The translations under genes were made by a program, and so were the position numbers. From Argyresthia goedartella (lineage: Eukaryota > Arthropoda > Insecta > Lepidoptera > Argyresthiidae): a stretch of 64,000 nucleotides of DNA. Shown piece by piece: positions 1-9,639 of the stretch. The notes below the pieces were generated by a model that saw only the letters and a list, made by a program, of their open reading frames with translations, did no database searches and had not been told where the DNA came from. The DNA lies in assembly GCA_949825045.1 (NCBI GenBank), contig OX463820.1, forward strand, positions 3,732,501 through 3,796,500. Reading direction: 5' to 3'. How positions within the stretch are numbered: the first letter of the stretch is position 1; each line of letters begins with the position of its first letter.

Positions 1-1722
1 TAATCGGAGAACAGCATCTGTAGTGGAGATGTGGCGACGAAAGCCAAATTGATGTGGGGAAATTAAGTTTTTATTTTCAAGATAGGGCAGAAATCTCCAA
101 TTTATCAGGCGTTCCAGAATTTTGGAAAGAGACGGAAGAACTGCTATTGGACGATAGTTGTTAGGGGAGGACCTATCTCCGCTCTTGAAGATTGGATGGA
201 TGATAGTCTTTTTAAGAGCACTGGGAAAAACGCCATGTTCAAAGCAGAGATTGAAAATATGGCTGAGAAAAGGAGCCAGTTGGTTTGAGTACCGTTTGAG
301 GATTACAGACGAGATACCGTCCCAGCCGGTGGCAGCGTGTGGTTTTAATGTCCGGATTGAGGTTATTATTTCATCTGGGTCGGTGTGGATGAGAGCAAAA
401 GAGGAGGTTGTTGATGGAAGAGATTGTGTTTGAGATATTCGCGCAGATTGGGAATTTTTAATTAAATCGTCAGCTAGGTTCTTTCCTATATTTACAAAAA
501 AACTATTAACATTGTTACAGGAGACTTTCGACGGTAAGGATGATAAAATTAACTGAGAGGGTATGGATTTGGGTTTAGTAGTATTTGATATTTTTTTAAT
601 AGTATTCCAAATAAGTTTTGAGTTTTTTCCAGCTTTTTGAAGTTCTGAGGATTCGAATTGTCTCTTAAGTTTCTTTAGTAATTTTGTACAAAAGTTTCGG
701 TATCTTATATACGTTGTTTTGAAGACTTCATTATTCGGGTTTGTTTTTGATTGTCTGTGTAATCTATCACGATTACGGATACAACGTAGTAAACCGGGGG
801 TAATCCAGGGTTTTTTAATTGTGTGCTTTCTGGGAATGTTTTTGGTGGTGGTATTCGTAGTTATGATATTAGATAGGGTGGATATTAGAACGTTAGATAA
901 TATAGGGGTAAGATCCGACTTTTCAAAATCTTTGTCCAAGTTATTGTAATTTATTGTTGAAGATAAAGTGGGTGATAAGTTTCTGGTGGGTTTTAGGTCC
1001 AAGGTAAATAAAATTGGGCAGTGATCGGTTGGATTGGTATCAAGGATTATGGTTTGTGTAGGTAGACGTGATCTCAGTATAATGTGATCAAGAGAGCTAT
1101 TTTCTCGGGTAGGTAGGTCGTGTGCTGGGAGAAGACCGTGGTAGGCTAGTCGGTTTAAATAATTATGCGAGCTGGCATCGAGCGCCGCGGGTGTTATGTC
1201 TACATTTATATCGCCGGCAAGGATAACAGATCTAAAGTTGGACAGAGATGAGATTATTTTGTCGAGAGCATTAAGAAAATTGTCTATGTTAATAGTAGAG
1301 GGTGAACGATAAATACAAATAATCGCTGAGTCGGTTCCTACTTTTATTAATAGTCCAGAAGCCGTTCCACACAGATTTAGTTCTTCGGACGTATGGGGAA
1401 GGTTGGATTTTAAGTACACAACTACACCGTCGTTTTGATTAAGGTGTGTATTTGTTTGAACAGTAGTATAGTTATCGAGCGTGGGAATTATACTGTTTGA
1501 TAAGCAGGATAGCCAACATTCAGTAAAAACCAGAATGTCACAGCTGATGTTTAACCTAGATTGGAGTGTTAAAAAGTTGGAAAAGTTACTGTTTATAGAT
1601 CGTATATTAAGAGACAATAGCTTCAGGTTATTGTTATTAATAGTTATAACGGAGTGCGCTAATTCTGGTGTACATTGGTGCACCAAAATTAGAGTCAAAA
1701 TTGATTTTCTGCACGAGTAAAC
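1..1722 (-). CDS. LINE ORF2, endonuclease + start of RT (cut by window edge)
   Basis: Read on the minus strand, the frame is open from just after a TAA at 1725-1723 to the window edge, about 574 codons with no stop. It starts with an apurinic-like endonuclease: LLSLNIRSIN, FTECWL, IYRSP, AGDINVD and NPTDHCPI, which match the N, E, GDxN and SDH blocks of non-LTR endonucleases. A linker (KPWITPGLLRCIRNRD) leads into the RT fingers (GVFPSALKKT, NNYRPIAVLPSLSK, HQFGFRRHIS). The catalytic RT motifs lie beyond position 1. No ATG is evident near the start, which is common for ORF2. The L2/CR1-like assignment is by motif style only. It probably pairs with the minus-strand ORF1 at 7369-8304. Confidence 0.85.
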
Positions 1723-2163
1723 TTAATTTAAGTAGTAATTAGTGATTAAATAATGTGTAGATAAGAAACAGCTGTGCAAACATACAAGCTTTGGAAAAAA
1801 CAAGACCGATTGTACCGGCCGATTGAACTGTCAAAATCAGTTCAAATAGCAACGACGTAAACGGGGGAAGTATCGTTTTATTTCTGTATTTATATCAATA
1901 ATCTCACCTTTCACACCCGTAACAAACTAAACAAACCTTCATATAAGTGAAACACTTGCCGTACACTCACTCAGGTACCGTTTTGTCTCTCTTTACTTGG
2001 CAAAAGCGGAAGCAAAGTTGAAGACGCAACATTCTGCCACATTCAACAAAAACACACACTTAACACCTTCATTGTGCAATAAACTCCCTAGTTTTCGCTA
2101 GTATTCCACCCGGTCATACACTGACACCTATTCGCGGTTTTTTTTCAGGCGAAAAAGGGTGCA
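1723..2163. other. Junction: outer LINE upstream sequence and 5' leader of inner LINE
   Basis: No gene is visible. The left part belongs to the minus-strand LINE just upstream of its ORF2. The right part should be the 5' UTR of the plus-strand LINE whose ORF1 starts at 2164. I could not fix the boundary, because no target-site duplication matching the flank at 6941 is obvious. Confidence 0.4.
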
Positions 2164-2724
2164 ATGCTGACCCGAAGCAAGATGAGCACACGCGATGTGG
2201 AGTTGAAGCTGAAAGCGACCTTGCTGGAGCTCAAGAAGAGCCAAGAGCTTTGTGAAATACTTCTACGAGAGCGAGATGAGTGTGAAGAGGAGATAAAAAA
2301 GCAAATTAAGAAAAATTCGGCGCTAAAAGAAGAGGTTAGTGAGTTGGACATCCAATGCCAGGATCTCAGTGCCCAGAGAGATGAACTACAACACCAAGTC
2401 GACTCATTTTACAAGTGTCATGATGTCCACCACGTAGCATTGCAACACATAAAATCACTTGAACAAAAGCTTGCAGAGGCACACCACGAGCTTCAAGTTT
2501 TCAGCGAGCGGGAGGAACAGCGAGACAGTGCTACAACCAGGGCCTTCTATAATGAGGTCATGAGCCAAACTGGCATACCAACTATTGACCTAACAGCTTG
2601 TGATCTCACGTGTGATAGTCCTAATAGATCGCAATCAGTAACCACTATGAGCTGTAGTAAAAATAAATTAAAGAAATATGTTAAATTGAATAATTATACA
2701 AAAAAAAACACAAAAACTAGCTAA
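2164..2724 (+). CDS. LINE ORF1, N-terminal coiled-coil part
   Basis: 186 codons from ATG 2164; a second in-frame ATG lies seven codons downstream. Residues ~12-75 and ~95-120 are rich in K, E, L and Q with heptad-like spacing (for example LKLKATLLELKKSQEL), the signature of a coiled coil used for ORF1p oligomerisation. There is no zinc finger and no RRM. The frame ends at TAA just after a run of nine A (2700-2708). The +1 frame, which takes over at that run, continues the protein, so this is probably the N-terminal half of a longer ORF1p. Copy 2 carries a zinc finger in the equivalent position. Confidence 0.7.
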   Translation: MLTRSKMSTRDVELKLKATLLELKKSQELCEILLRERDECEEEIKKQIKKNSALKEEVSELDIQCQDLSAQRDELQHQVDSFYKCHDVHHVALQHIKSLEQKLAEAHHELQVFSEREEQRDSATTRAFYNEVMSQTGIPTIDLTACDLTCDSPNRSQSVTTMSCSKNKLKKYVKLNNYTKKNTKTS

Positions 2725-3667
2725 TAGAAATAAAATATTTTGTAAAAATGTAAATTGTAGCAAGGAACGTGTCGAATTAATTAAGGAAATCGATGATTGT
2801 AGATTATGTTTGGAAAAAACTACAGAAAAGTACGAATGTGACACACGGCGACTCCAGTCAGATATGCATATTTTAAACTCATCATTACAAAGTATTACAC
2901 GTAAATATGAGTCAGCACAATACGAAATTAAGGAACATGTGTCGGCTATGAATAGTTTGTTGGAGACGTGTAAGTATAATTATGACACTTTCATATCTTT
3001 GACCGACAATCACATCTGTGATTGTAAACAAGCTCCAGCGGACTGTTCCGTGCCGACCGTGTGTCCCGCCGAGCAGCCGGCCGAACAGCTGATACTGACC
3101 CAGGCGCCGCCGTCAGTCGACTTGAGTACTAATAGTGTTATCAATAACGCCTCCTTCTCTCGGACAAAGGATAGGTATATAATGTACAGCGATGAACTTG
3201 GAAAAAATATGGGTTTACAACTTAGTCAGCGCGTGGGCCAGGCAATATTAAATAACTGTATGCCTGGCGCCACATATTCACAAATATTAAACAAAGTGTT
3301 GTCATCGCAGTTTTTAGAACCAACCACCCTAATTATTTTAATTGGTAGAAGGGAAAATGAATCTAAAAAACTAATTACTAAATACTTTTCCAAATTAAAT
3401 TCTTTACAAAATGTAGATAGAATAATCTTGTTTGCGTTTCCCTTCAGCCAATCTTTGTCACAACATGAAAATCATATAAGACATGATTATAATACATTTA
3501 TACACACATTGACATGTCGTCATACTGAAAAATTTCATTTCATAGACACCAATATTTGTATTGGAAAATATTTTTATTTGACTAAGGATAGGTATTACCT
3601 ATCTAGGTTTTATACAAAACAGATTGCTATCTGTCTTACACACAGTCACTATCTTATTTTATTTTGA
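2690..3667 (+). CDS. LINE ORF1, C-terminal SGNH-esterase-like part (frameshifted)
   Basis: The frame opens after a TGA at 2687-2689 and overlaps the end of the coiled-coil ORF, with no convincing start of its own. It begins with more helical, charged sequence, then a Cys/Pro-rich linker, then from about 3147 a domain shared with copy 2. This contains YSDELGKNMG, LIILIGRREN and DRYYLSRFY, which resemble blocks I, III and V of SGNH esterases found in CR1-type ORF1 proteins. The usual His of the last block appears to be Tyr, so activity is doubtful. Near 3625 this copy has about 14 nt that copy 2 lacks, which replaces the original C-terminus and throws the tail into another frame. Confidence 0.65.
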   Translation: MIIQKKTQKLANRNKIFCKNVNCSKERVELIKEIDDCRLCLEKTTEKYECDTRRLQSDMHILNSSLQSITRKYESAQYEIKEHVSAMNSLLETCKYNYDTFISLTDNHICDCKQAPADCSVPTVCPAEQPAEQLILTQAPPSVDLSTNSVINNASFSRTKDRYIMYSDELGKNMGLQLSQRVGQAILNNCMPGATYSQILNKVLSSQFLEPTTLIILIGRRENESKKLITKYFSKLNSLQNVDRIILFAFPFSQSLSQHENHIRHDYNTFIHTLTCRHTEKFHFIDTNICIGKYFYLTKDRYYLSRFYTKQIAICLTHSHYLILF

Positions 3668-6600
3668 ACTCAGTCAAGTTTTTGTCTAATGAAACGCCTG
3701 CTTTTATTGAGCAGTGTAATAATAATGACATTGGAATCTGTTCCAAGCTCTTTAAATTAACCCATAGGACAACAGAGAGTAACTCTGGCAGTAATATTAA
3801 TATTTGTATAAATATACCTTCATCTTGCCCATTAAATCAAGTTACTAGTAATGAAAAATATAAAAGTAAGAATATTTTAAACGTGGTTCATCAAAATATA
3901 CAGGGCATGTTAAGTAAAGAACTGGAAATTGAGTTATTCATGAACTGTAATAATATTGATATTTTATGTATAACAGAGCACTTTTTAAAGAGTTATCAGT
4001 TCATGTTCAACTTTAATAACCACCACGTTGCTAGTTCGTTCAACAGAAAAACAGCTGATCGCGGTGGCTCCTTAATACTTGTAAATAATAGTTTTAAATA
4101 TAAGGAACGAGTTGACATAGTGAGCCTGTCTGTTGAGCGTACCATGGAAATAGCCTGTATTGAACTTGAACAACTTATTGTAATGAGCGTATACAGACCA
4201 CCAGATTCATCCTTTGATTTATTCGAAAAGAAAATGGATGAAGTGTTGATTAAAATCAGCGATAAAAACAAATTTTTTATAATTTGTGGTGATTTTAATG
4301 TTAATCTGTTAGAGGATAATAATATTTGTACTAGATTAAAATATTTATTTTTATGTCACAACATGAACTATCTGTTTTTGGAGCCTACTAGAATTACTGC
4401 AACATCTGCTACCTGCATTGACAATATATTTACTAACATTACGCCCATTTTCAAATCGGTCATCAATAAATTAACCTCTGATCACTCTGGTCAGATAGGT
4501 ATATTCAATATTAAAATAAAAAAGGACCAAAAAGAGGATATTACATGTGTGCCCGTTAGTGACACTCGGCTTGAACACTACAGGAATAATATTTTAGATA
4601 AACTATGGGAAATACCATACAGTGACGATCCAAATTTGTTGTACAACTCAGTATTTAACCTTGTCAAAAATGAATATGATACGGTATTTAAATCAAAAAC
4701 TATAAAAGTTAATAACAAAGCTTTGTTTAGTGATTGGGCGACAGTTGGAATTCATAGGAGCAGACGAAGATTATATGAACTCTATGAAGAGAAATCATAT
4801 AACAAAAATACGGCCTTTCTAGATTATGTTCGTAGTTATTCAAAAATGTTTAAACGCGTTTGTGCCGTAGCTAAATCTAATTTCATTAAAAACAAAATTG
4901 AATCTAGTAGCAATGTAATGAAAATGACTTGGCAAATTATAAACAGAGAGACTGGAAAGGCCAAAGCTATACATAATAACTTCAAGCTTAAGATAGATAA
5001 TCAATTGCTAAGTACAGACCTAGAAGTAGCAAAAGCTTTCGAAAATTTCTTTACGGACATTCCAGTTTCAACAACCAAGTCTTTAAATTCATCTCCCGCT
5101 GCTGCTGAATCTATACTTAAACAAAACTTTGAGGAATGTAAAACAGATTTTAAATTTAGGCACGTAAATAATGAAGACATTGTAAAAGCGTTTAAATCCC
5201 TGGAAATGAAAAAGACAGCTGACGCCCATGGTCTATCAGTAAAAATTATTACTTCCATTGTAGATTGTATTGCACCTCACCTTTGTTGTATATTTAATCA
5301 ATGTATAGATAGTGGTGTGTTTCCTGACTTGATGAAACTAAGTAAAGTTATACCTTTATTCAAAGCTGGTAGTACATCAGACCCCACCAATTTTAGACCC
5401 ATATCGATACTACCAACGCTTAGCAAAATATTTGAAAAACTCATACTTAATCAATTGCAAAGTCATTTTTATCTCAATAATTTTATTCATATTGCTCAGT
5501 TTGGTTTCACAAAGGGTCGTTCAACAGCCGATGCTGGTGTTGAACTAATCGACAATATTTTTGATGCCTGGGAAGACGCAATGGATGCAATAGGTGTCTT
5601 CTGCGATCTATCCAAGGCTTTTGATTGCGTCCATCATGACACTCTTGTCAGGAAGTAACGCCATTATGGTGTAAAAGATCAGGCACTTGGCCTTCTGGAG
5701 TCATATCTAACAGATAGGGTTCAGATGGTCGATGTTAATGGGAAAAGATCACCTGGGTCTTCAATAAGTATGGGCGTACCGCAAGGTTCAATTCTTGGTC
5801 CTTTCTTGTTTTTAGTATATATTAATGATTTACCTTACCTTGTTAAAGCAAAACATGGGTTAGTATTGTTTGCCGATGATACTTCTTTGATATTTAAAGT
5901 TAAAAGACAGCAATCAAATTATGACGAGGTAAACAATGCTATCTCTAGTATAGTGAACTGGTTTACTGTTAACAATTTATTACTTAATGAAAAGAAAACT
6001 AAATGTATTAAATTCGTGTTACCCAATGTGAACCCGGTAACTACAGACATATTTATAAAAGGACAGAGATTGGACCTTGTGCAGTCGACTGTCTTTTTGG
6101 GCATTACTTTAGACGCCAAACTACAATGGGATCCTCATATAAATAAATTGTCGAACAGACTGAGTTCGGCAGCGTTCGCAGTTAAAAAAATTAGAGCTCT
6201 TACCGACGTAGACACCGCTAGACTAGTCTACTTTAGTTACTTTCATAGTCTAATGACCTATGGTATTTTATTGTGGGGTCACGCTGCGAATGCTAATAGT
6301 ATATTTATTCTGCAGAAACGGGCTGTTCGTGCAATTTATAGATTAGGGCCTAGAGTGTCACTGAGGGAAAAGTTTAAAGAAATCAATATTCTGACATTTG
6401 TGTCTCAATATATCTATGACAATCTTGTGTATGTAAAAAGAAATATAACTAATTTTCAGAAGTAAAGTGATATACACAATTTTAATACTAGAAATAAAGA
6501 CAAGTTGGTTGCTTATGTAAGCCGACTACATAAAATTAGTAATTCTTTTAAAGGCAATTGTATACGCTATTACAATAAGGTCCCTACTGATATTAAATAC

Positions 6601-6702
6601 TTACCTTTAGACAAGTTTAAAATAATAATAAAACAGAAATTGTATAAAAAAGGTTACTACAGGATATCTGATTACTTAGAGGACAGATGTCCATGGGAAT
6701 AG
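3664..6702 (+). pseudogene. LINE ORF2 endonuclease-reverse transcriptase, two nonsense codons
   Basis: One reading frame throughout, interrupted only by TAA at 5656-5658 (copy 2 has TTA) and TAA at 6463-6465 (copy 2 has TAC). Endonuclease: VVHQNIQGML, CITEHFL, YRPPDSS, ICGDFNVN and TSDHSGQ. RT: NFRPISILPTLSK, FGFTKGRSTAD, catalytic FCDLSKAFD, GVPQGSILGP and FADDTS, all with their catalytic Asp residues. The C-terminal tail ends at DRCPWE. The true start is unclear. The frame before ~3870 is ORF1-end sequence read in a shifted frame, so translation probably begins close to NILNVVHQN. Inactive as it stands, but recently so. Confidence 0.85.
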
Positions 6703-6799
6703 ATTGTTTGAGTAACAGGCTGTTTCGATATATAATTAGCATTCATTTTTTAATTTGACAATATTTTATTTAAAAAAGGAAACGCAAAAGATGCGACGA

Positions 6800-6833
6800 C
6801 TGTGGAGTTTCTTCGGTGAGCTCTTCTCCACAG
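6800..6833 (+). promoter_or_regulatory. 3' UTR stem-loop of the CR1-like LINE (copy 1)
   Basis: Perfect 8-bp arms CTGTGGAG and CTCCACAG enclose an 18-nt loop, about 100 nt before the TGATTT-repeat tail. The same hairpin is in copy 2 (54614-54647). A second LINE family has a 9-bp version (36985-37018). Such 3' hairpins are the usual recognition site for the element's own RT in CR1/L2-type LINEs; that role here is inferred. Confidence 0.6.
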
Positions 6834-6940
6834 ATTCCGCCATTGGGTTAGTGAACTCACCCAAAAAAATGTAATGACGGATCTAAGTGATGTAACAACA
6901 TCCTATGGAAATAAATGATTTTTGATTTTGATTTTGATTT

Positions 6941-7368
6941 GCACGGTTGATAAATTGAATTGGTCCAGGTTGTGAAAGAAATCTGTTTGTTTATTAGCCC
7001 TTTGAAAGGTAAGCATCTAAGACATAGTATTGTTTGGAAAGGTTGTATTTAGTGCGGTGCTGTTGGGGATTTTGGGGAATTAAAGTTTCTAGAAAAATAA
7101 CAAGTAATTGGGTTAAGAAAAGGTAAGTATTGCGGGGGAGTGAAAAAATAACAAATAAATAGGGGTTGCCTATTGTACAGGCTGGATTTAAATGCGTATA
7201 CATTAGTGTTTCTGTGTTGTATTTGTTTTGGTAGGTGTGTATTTGTATGAGGAGTTTGTATAATGGTGTGGTGAACTTAAAATTAGGGATGAAGTGTGAA
7301 TTTATACAATCAGCAATGAGAAAAAACCCAATAATGGAGATATTTAAATTACAATGTAGTTTAAATAG
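6941..7368 (-). other. Outer LINE, ORF1-ORF2 spacer
   Basis: Sequence downstream of the minus-strand ORF1 stop and adjacent to the 3' end of the inserted plus-strand LINE. It is AT-rich with no coding signal. It appears to be the left-over part of the ORF1-ORF2 spacer of the outer LINE. Confidence 0.45.
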
Positions 7369-8304
7369 TCATTCCGTATTTAGGTTAGTTAGCGAGTTTA
7401 GGTGTGTTTCACTTTTGATCTGAAAATATGGGGTATCTATGTTTTCTTTAACAAATATTCTGTCATTTGTGGTCCAGCAGAAGTTGTAGTGGCTTTGTTT
7501 GATGAAGTTGCGGGTTAGGTAAAACAGCCGTTTTGATGCTGTGGTCAGAAGTTCATCAACGAAGATCGGTGAAGCTGTTTCGGTGAAGCCAAGATGAGTG
7601 CTGTTCAGTTTAAATTCTTTTTCTTTATTTTTGTTAAATTTTTTGGCCATGGCAAGGTACTGTGACTTAACCAGTGTGTTTGAAAATTCTACTGTGAGGG
7701 TTGAGGTTTTCTGTTCCTTTTTGGAGGGTCCTCTCGTCACGTCTCGAATATCGCTAGAGGAGTAGTCCAGATTCAAGGTTTTCGATAGTTGGGAAATTGT
7801 TTCGTACAGCATTGCCTTGGTTTCCTTACTTCTTTTTGGTACGGCTCGAATTTCGATGGAGGTTTTTGTGTTGTGTCGTTCAAAAGAAGTTATTTTCTCT
7901 TGGATTGTGGTCAGTTCAGCGGCCATAAATTTGCGGTCAGCTTCCAGGTTAGATATTTGGGAATCGATTGTAGAAATTTGGTCAGATAAGAAAGACATAG
8001 TTTTTTGGATTTCTGTGTTGGTCGTCTCAATGTTAGAGGTTTGGACTTTTATATTGAGCATTAGGGATTCCAATTTATCGAGACGATCAGATTGACAAGA
8101 CATCATTGTTTGTATCATCGTTTTTAGTTCGCTGAAGTCGGAAGGTTCGGATTCCTCAGAACCTCTGACGGGGCGTTTGGCTCTCTGGGTAATAAATCCT
8201 TCAGGGGAACTCATTTGATGGCTTGGTTCTTTTTCCAGGTTCATAAGGTCGTTTTCTGATGGAGAAGAGGTGGTTTTTTGTCCAGATGTAGGTGAACGGA
8301 GCAT
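7369..8304 (-). CDS. LINE ORF1 protein, coiled coil + FP25K/RRM-like domain
   Basis: Intact 311-codon frame from ATG at 8304 to TGA at 7369. Residues ~55-150 form a heptad-rich coiled coil (FSELKTMIQTMMSC, LSDQISTIDSQISNLEADRK). Residues ~155-300 (IEIRAVPKRSKETK, LTVEFSNTLVKSQYL, IFVDELLTTASKRLFY) match the C-terminal half of insect LINE ORF1 proteins related to L1 ORF1p and the baculovirus FP25K-like domain. It should bind the element's RNA as an oligomer. The +-strand frames inside it are shadows. It lies upstream, in transcription order, of the minus-strand ORF2 at 1-1722, with a CR1-like LINE between them. Confidence 0.8.
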   Translation of the reverse strand: MLRSPTSGQKTTSSPSENDLMNLEKEPSHQMSSPEGFITQRAKRPVRGSEESEPSDFSELKTMIQTMMSCQSDRLDKLESLMLNIKVQTSNIETTNTEIQKTMSFLSDQISTIDSQISNLEADRKFMAAELTTIQEKITSFERHNTKTSIEIRAVPKRSKETKAMLYETISQLSKTLNLDYSSSDIRDVTRGPSKKEQKTSTLTVEFSNTLVKSQYLAMAKKFNKNKEKEFKLNSTHLGFTETASPIFVDELLTTASKRLFYLTRNFIKQSHYNFCWTTNDRIFVKENIDTPYFQIKSETHLNSLTNLNTE

Positions 8305-8790
8305 GTTGCGACGTTATGATAGCTTGATCGGCACAATATATTACGGTCAATCTAGGTCTATTTGATCGGCAAATTTAGTCCATAGCTGCGTTTTATTTGC
8401 GATGAATACGGATGACTCACACGACCGACGACGGCAGAAGGCAGGCACGATCGACAGCAGGGTAGTAGGAGCGAGATGAATGATATAAGTGAGTCAGTAC
8501 CTCTCTTTACCGGCAAGCGCAGCGCTCAGCAACGGGGCAAGAGCGAGATGAATTATTTCAAACCTCTCGTTTCCCCGAGGGTGGGGCCCCTCAAGTCGCA
8601 CTCGCGGTCACTGACGCACGGGCGCAAGCACACTAATTTAAGCTTTAAGTAACTGATAATGCAAGCAAACTGTGATTAGATTAGTGAATAGTTGACTATT
8701 AAAATTAGCAAAAATAAATGAGGCAGCCGATAGCACGTCTGCTCACAGTCAAGTCTCGGACGGTACTATAGTCCCTTACCCGGGGGTAGC
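8305..8790 (-). other. 5' leader of the outer LINE
   Basis: GC-richer DNA immediately upstream of the minus-strand ORF1, containing two related GAGCGAGATGAAT blocks near 8468 and 8550. It is probably the 5' UTR/internal promoter of the LINE. The exact 5' end is not visible. Confidence 0.35.
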
Positions 8791-8817
8791 TTTACATAAC
8801 AATACCCTGTAGTAATG

Positions 8818-8880
8818 AAAAATAAAATTGCTCTGATAAAAACGGTTTCATAGTGAAAGTTGTTCAGAAAGATGTTTCTA
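8818..8880 (+). repeat. ~60-bp direct repeat, first copy
   Basis: The block around TTTCATAGTGAAAGTTGTTC recurs at about 10092-10152 with few differences. Both lie at the edges of the repeat-rich stretch 8.8-10.15 kb, so they may be the ends of one composite element. Confidence 0.5.
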
Positions 8881-9329
8881 ACAACCTCTAATTTGACTAC
8901 ACTTTTATTTTACAGCCTGTACATAAGTCACATGTAATGGACTTATAAATTATGATTTATCATCATATCTAAAAAAACTGTCAAAATAAAATAAGTATAA
9001 TTGCTAGATCTCTAACTAACCCAACGAGTAGTCAGTAGAGTTTCAATTATTATGGAAAGTGGCAGTAAAGTCTTGAAAATTACTAATAAATTATGTTGAT
9101 TTTAAATATTTTCATCATTTTTAAATCAGTATTAGAGCGTACTATACTTTTTTTTACAAAATACTATCCTTTTTGTATTTTTGTGCTATCCTTTTCAACG
9201 CACCAAAATCCAACACTGGTTGTCGTATAGCGTAGCCGGTCCTGCGCAGTGGGGTAATAAAATTGTAACCTCATATTTTTTGTACCTTGTTGATTTGTAC
9301 CTTTGTAGGAAGGTAGGTAGTTAGGTGCC

Positions 9330-9535
9330 TACAGCAGGGGGCTAGCTCATCGCCGCAGCTATGGAGATAAAAGGTTGCCTAAAAATGTTTTCCATCACCG
9401 TAAGAACGTCTGTATAATGTACATTGGTTAAATTATTTATCTCAATGGTATAAGGTCCGCACCGGATTCGAACACGCATCTCCTGCGTGAGAAGCGAGTA
9501 TGATATGAAACCACTAGACTATGGAGATTAATTGA
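9330..9535 (-). mobile_element. SINE-like copy with tRNA-like head
   Basis: On the minus strand, a tRNA-like head (CATAGTCTAGTGGTTTCAT, then GTGTTCGAATCC as a B-box-like block) is followed by a body that includes the GGGGGCTAGCTCATCGCCGC block (plus sense). The same body and head occur, diverged, at 12000-12245 and 27660-27835. Family not named. Confidence 0.55.
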
Positions 9536-9639
9536 TATAAACCGGTTTATTAGGGTTTACCCCATTATTATTTTGTACACGACTGTACATTGATTGAAAT
9601 GTATGGGAAATTAAACATTGGATTTTTAATGCCGTTCTT

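Larger units (their letters stand above)
2164..6940 (+). mobile_element. CR1-like LINE, copy 1 (coiled-coil ORF1)
   Basis: Plus-strand non-LTR element: coiled-coil ORF1 part (2164-2724), frameshifted ORF1 continuation with an SGNH-esterase-like domain (2690-3667), ORF2 endonuclease-RT (to 6702), and a 3' UTR with a stem-loop and a TGATTT-type repeat tail ending near 6940. From about 3147 onward it is nearly identical to copy 2 (51026-54760), differing by scattered substitutions and small indels. Upstream of 3147 the two are unrelated. The esterase plus PHD architecture of the relative is characteristic of CR1-like elements. Damage here is light: one frameshift in ORF1, a 14-nt change near the ORF1 end and two nonsense codons in ORF2. 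Confidence 0.8.
1..8790 (-). mobile_element. Minus-strand LINE, split by a plus-strand LINE
   Basis: A complete ORF1 (8304-7369) and an open ORF2 (1722 to the edge) lie in the same orientation and in the right 5'-3' order, separated by a plus-strand CR1-like element that ends at about 6940. The parsimonious reading is one LINE with a second LINE inserted between its ORFs. About 425 nt of the outer element remain between its ORF1 stop and the insert. The 5' end lies somewhere in 8305-8790 and the 3' end is outside the window. That both halves belong to one element is inferred from order, orientation and preservation. Confidence 0.6.

Noticed and set aside
158..1720. Plus-strand frames across 158-1720
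   Set aside because: The minus strand carries a continuous LINE ORF2 there, so the plus frames are shadows.
7789..8095. Plus-strand frames inside 7789-8095
   Set aside because: They lie wholly within the minus-strand LINE ORF1 coiled coil and have no domain.
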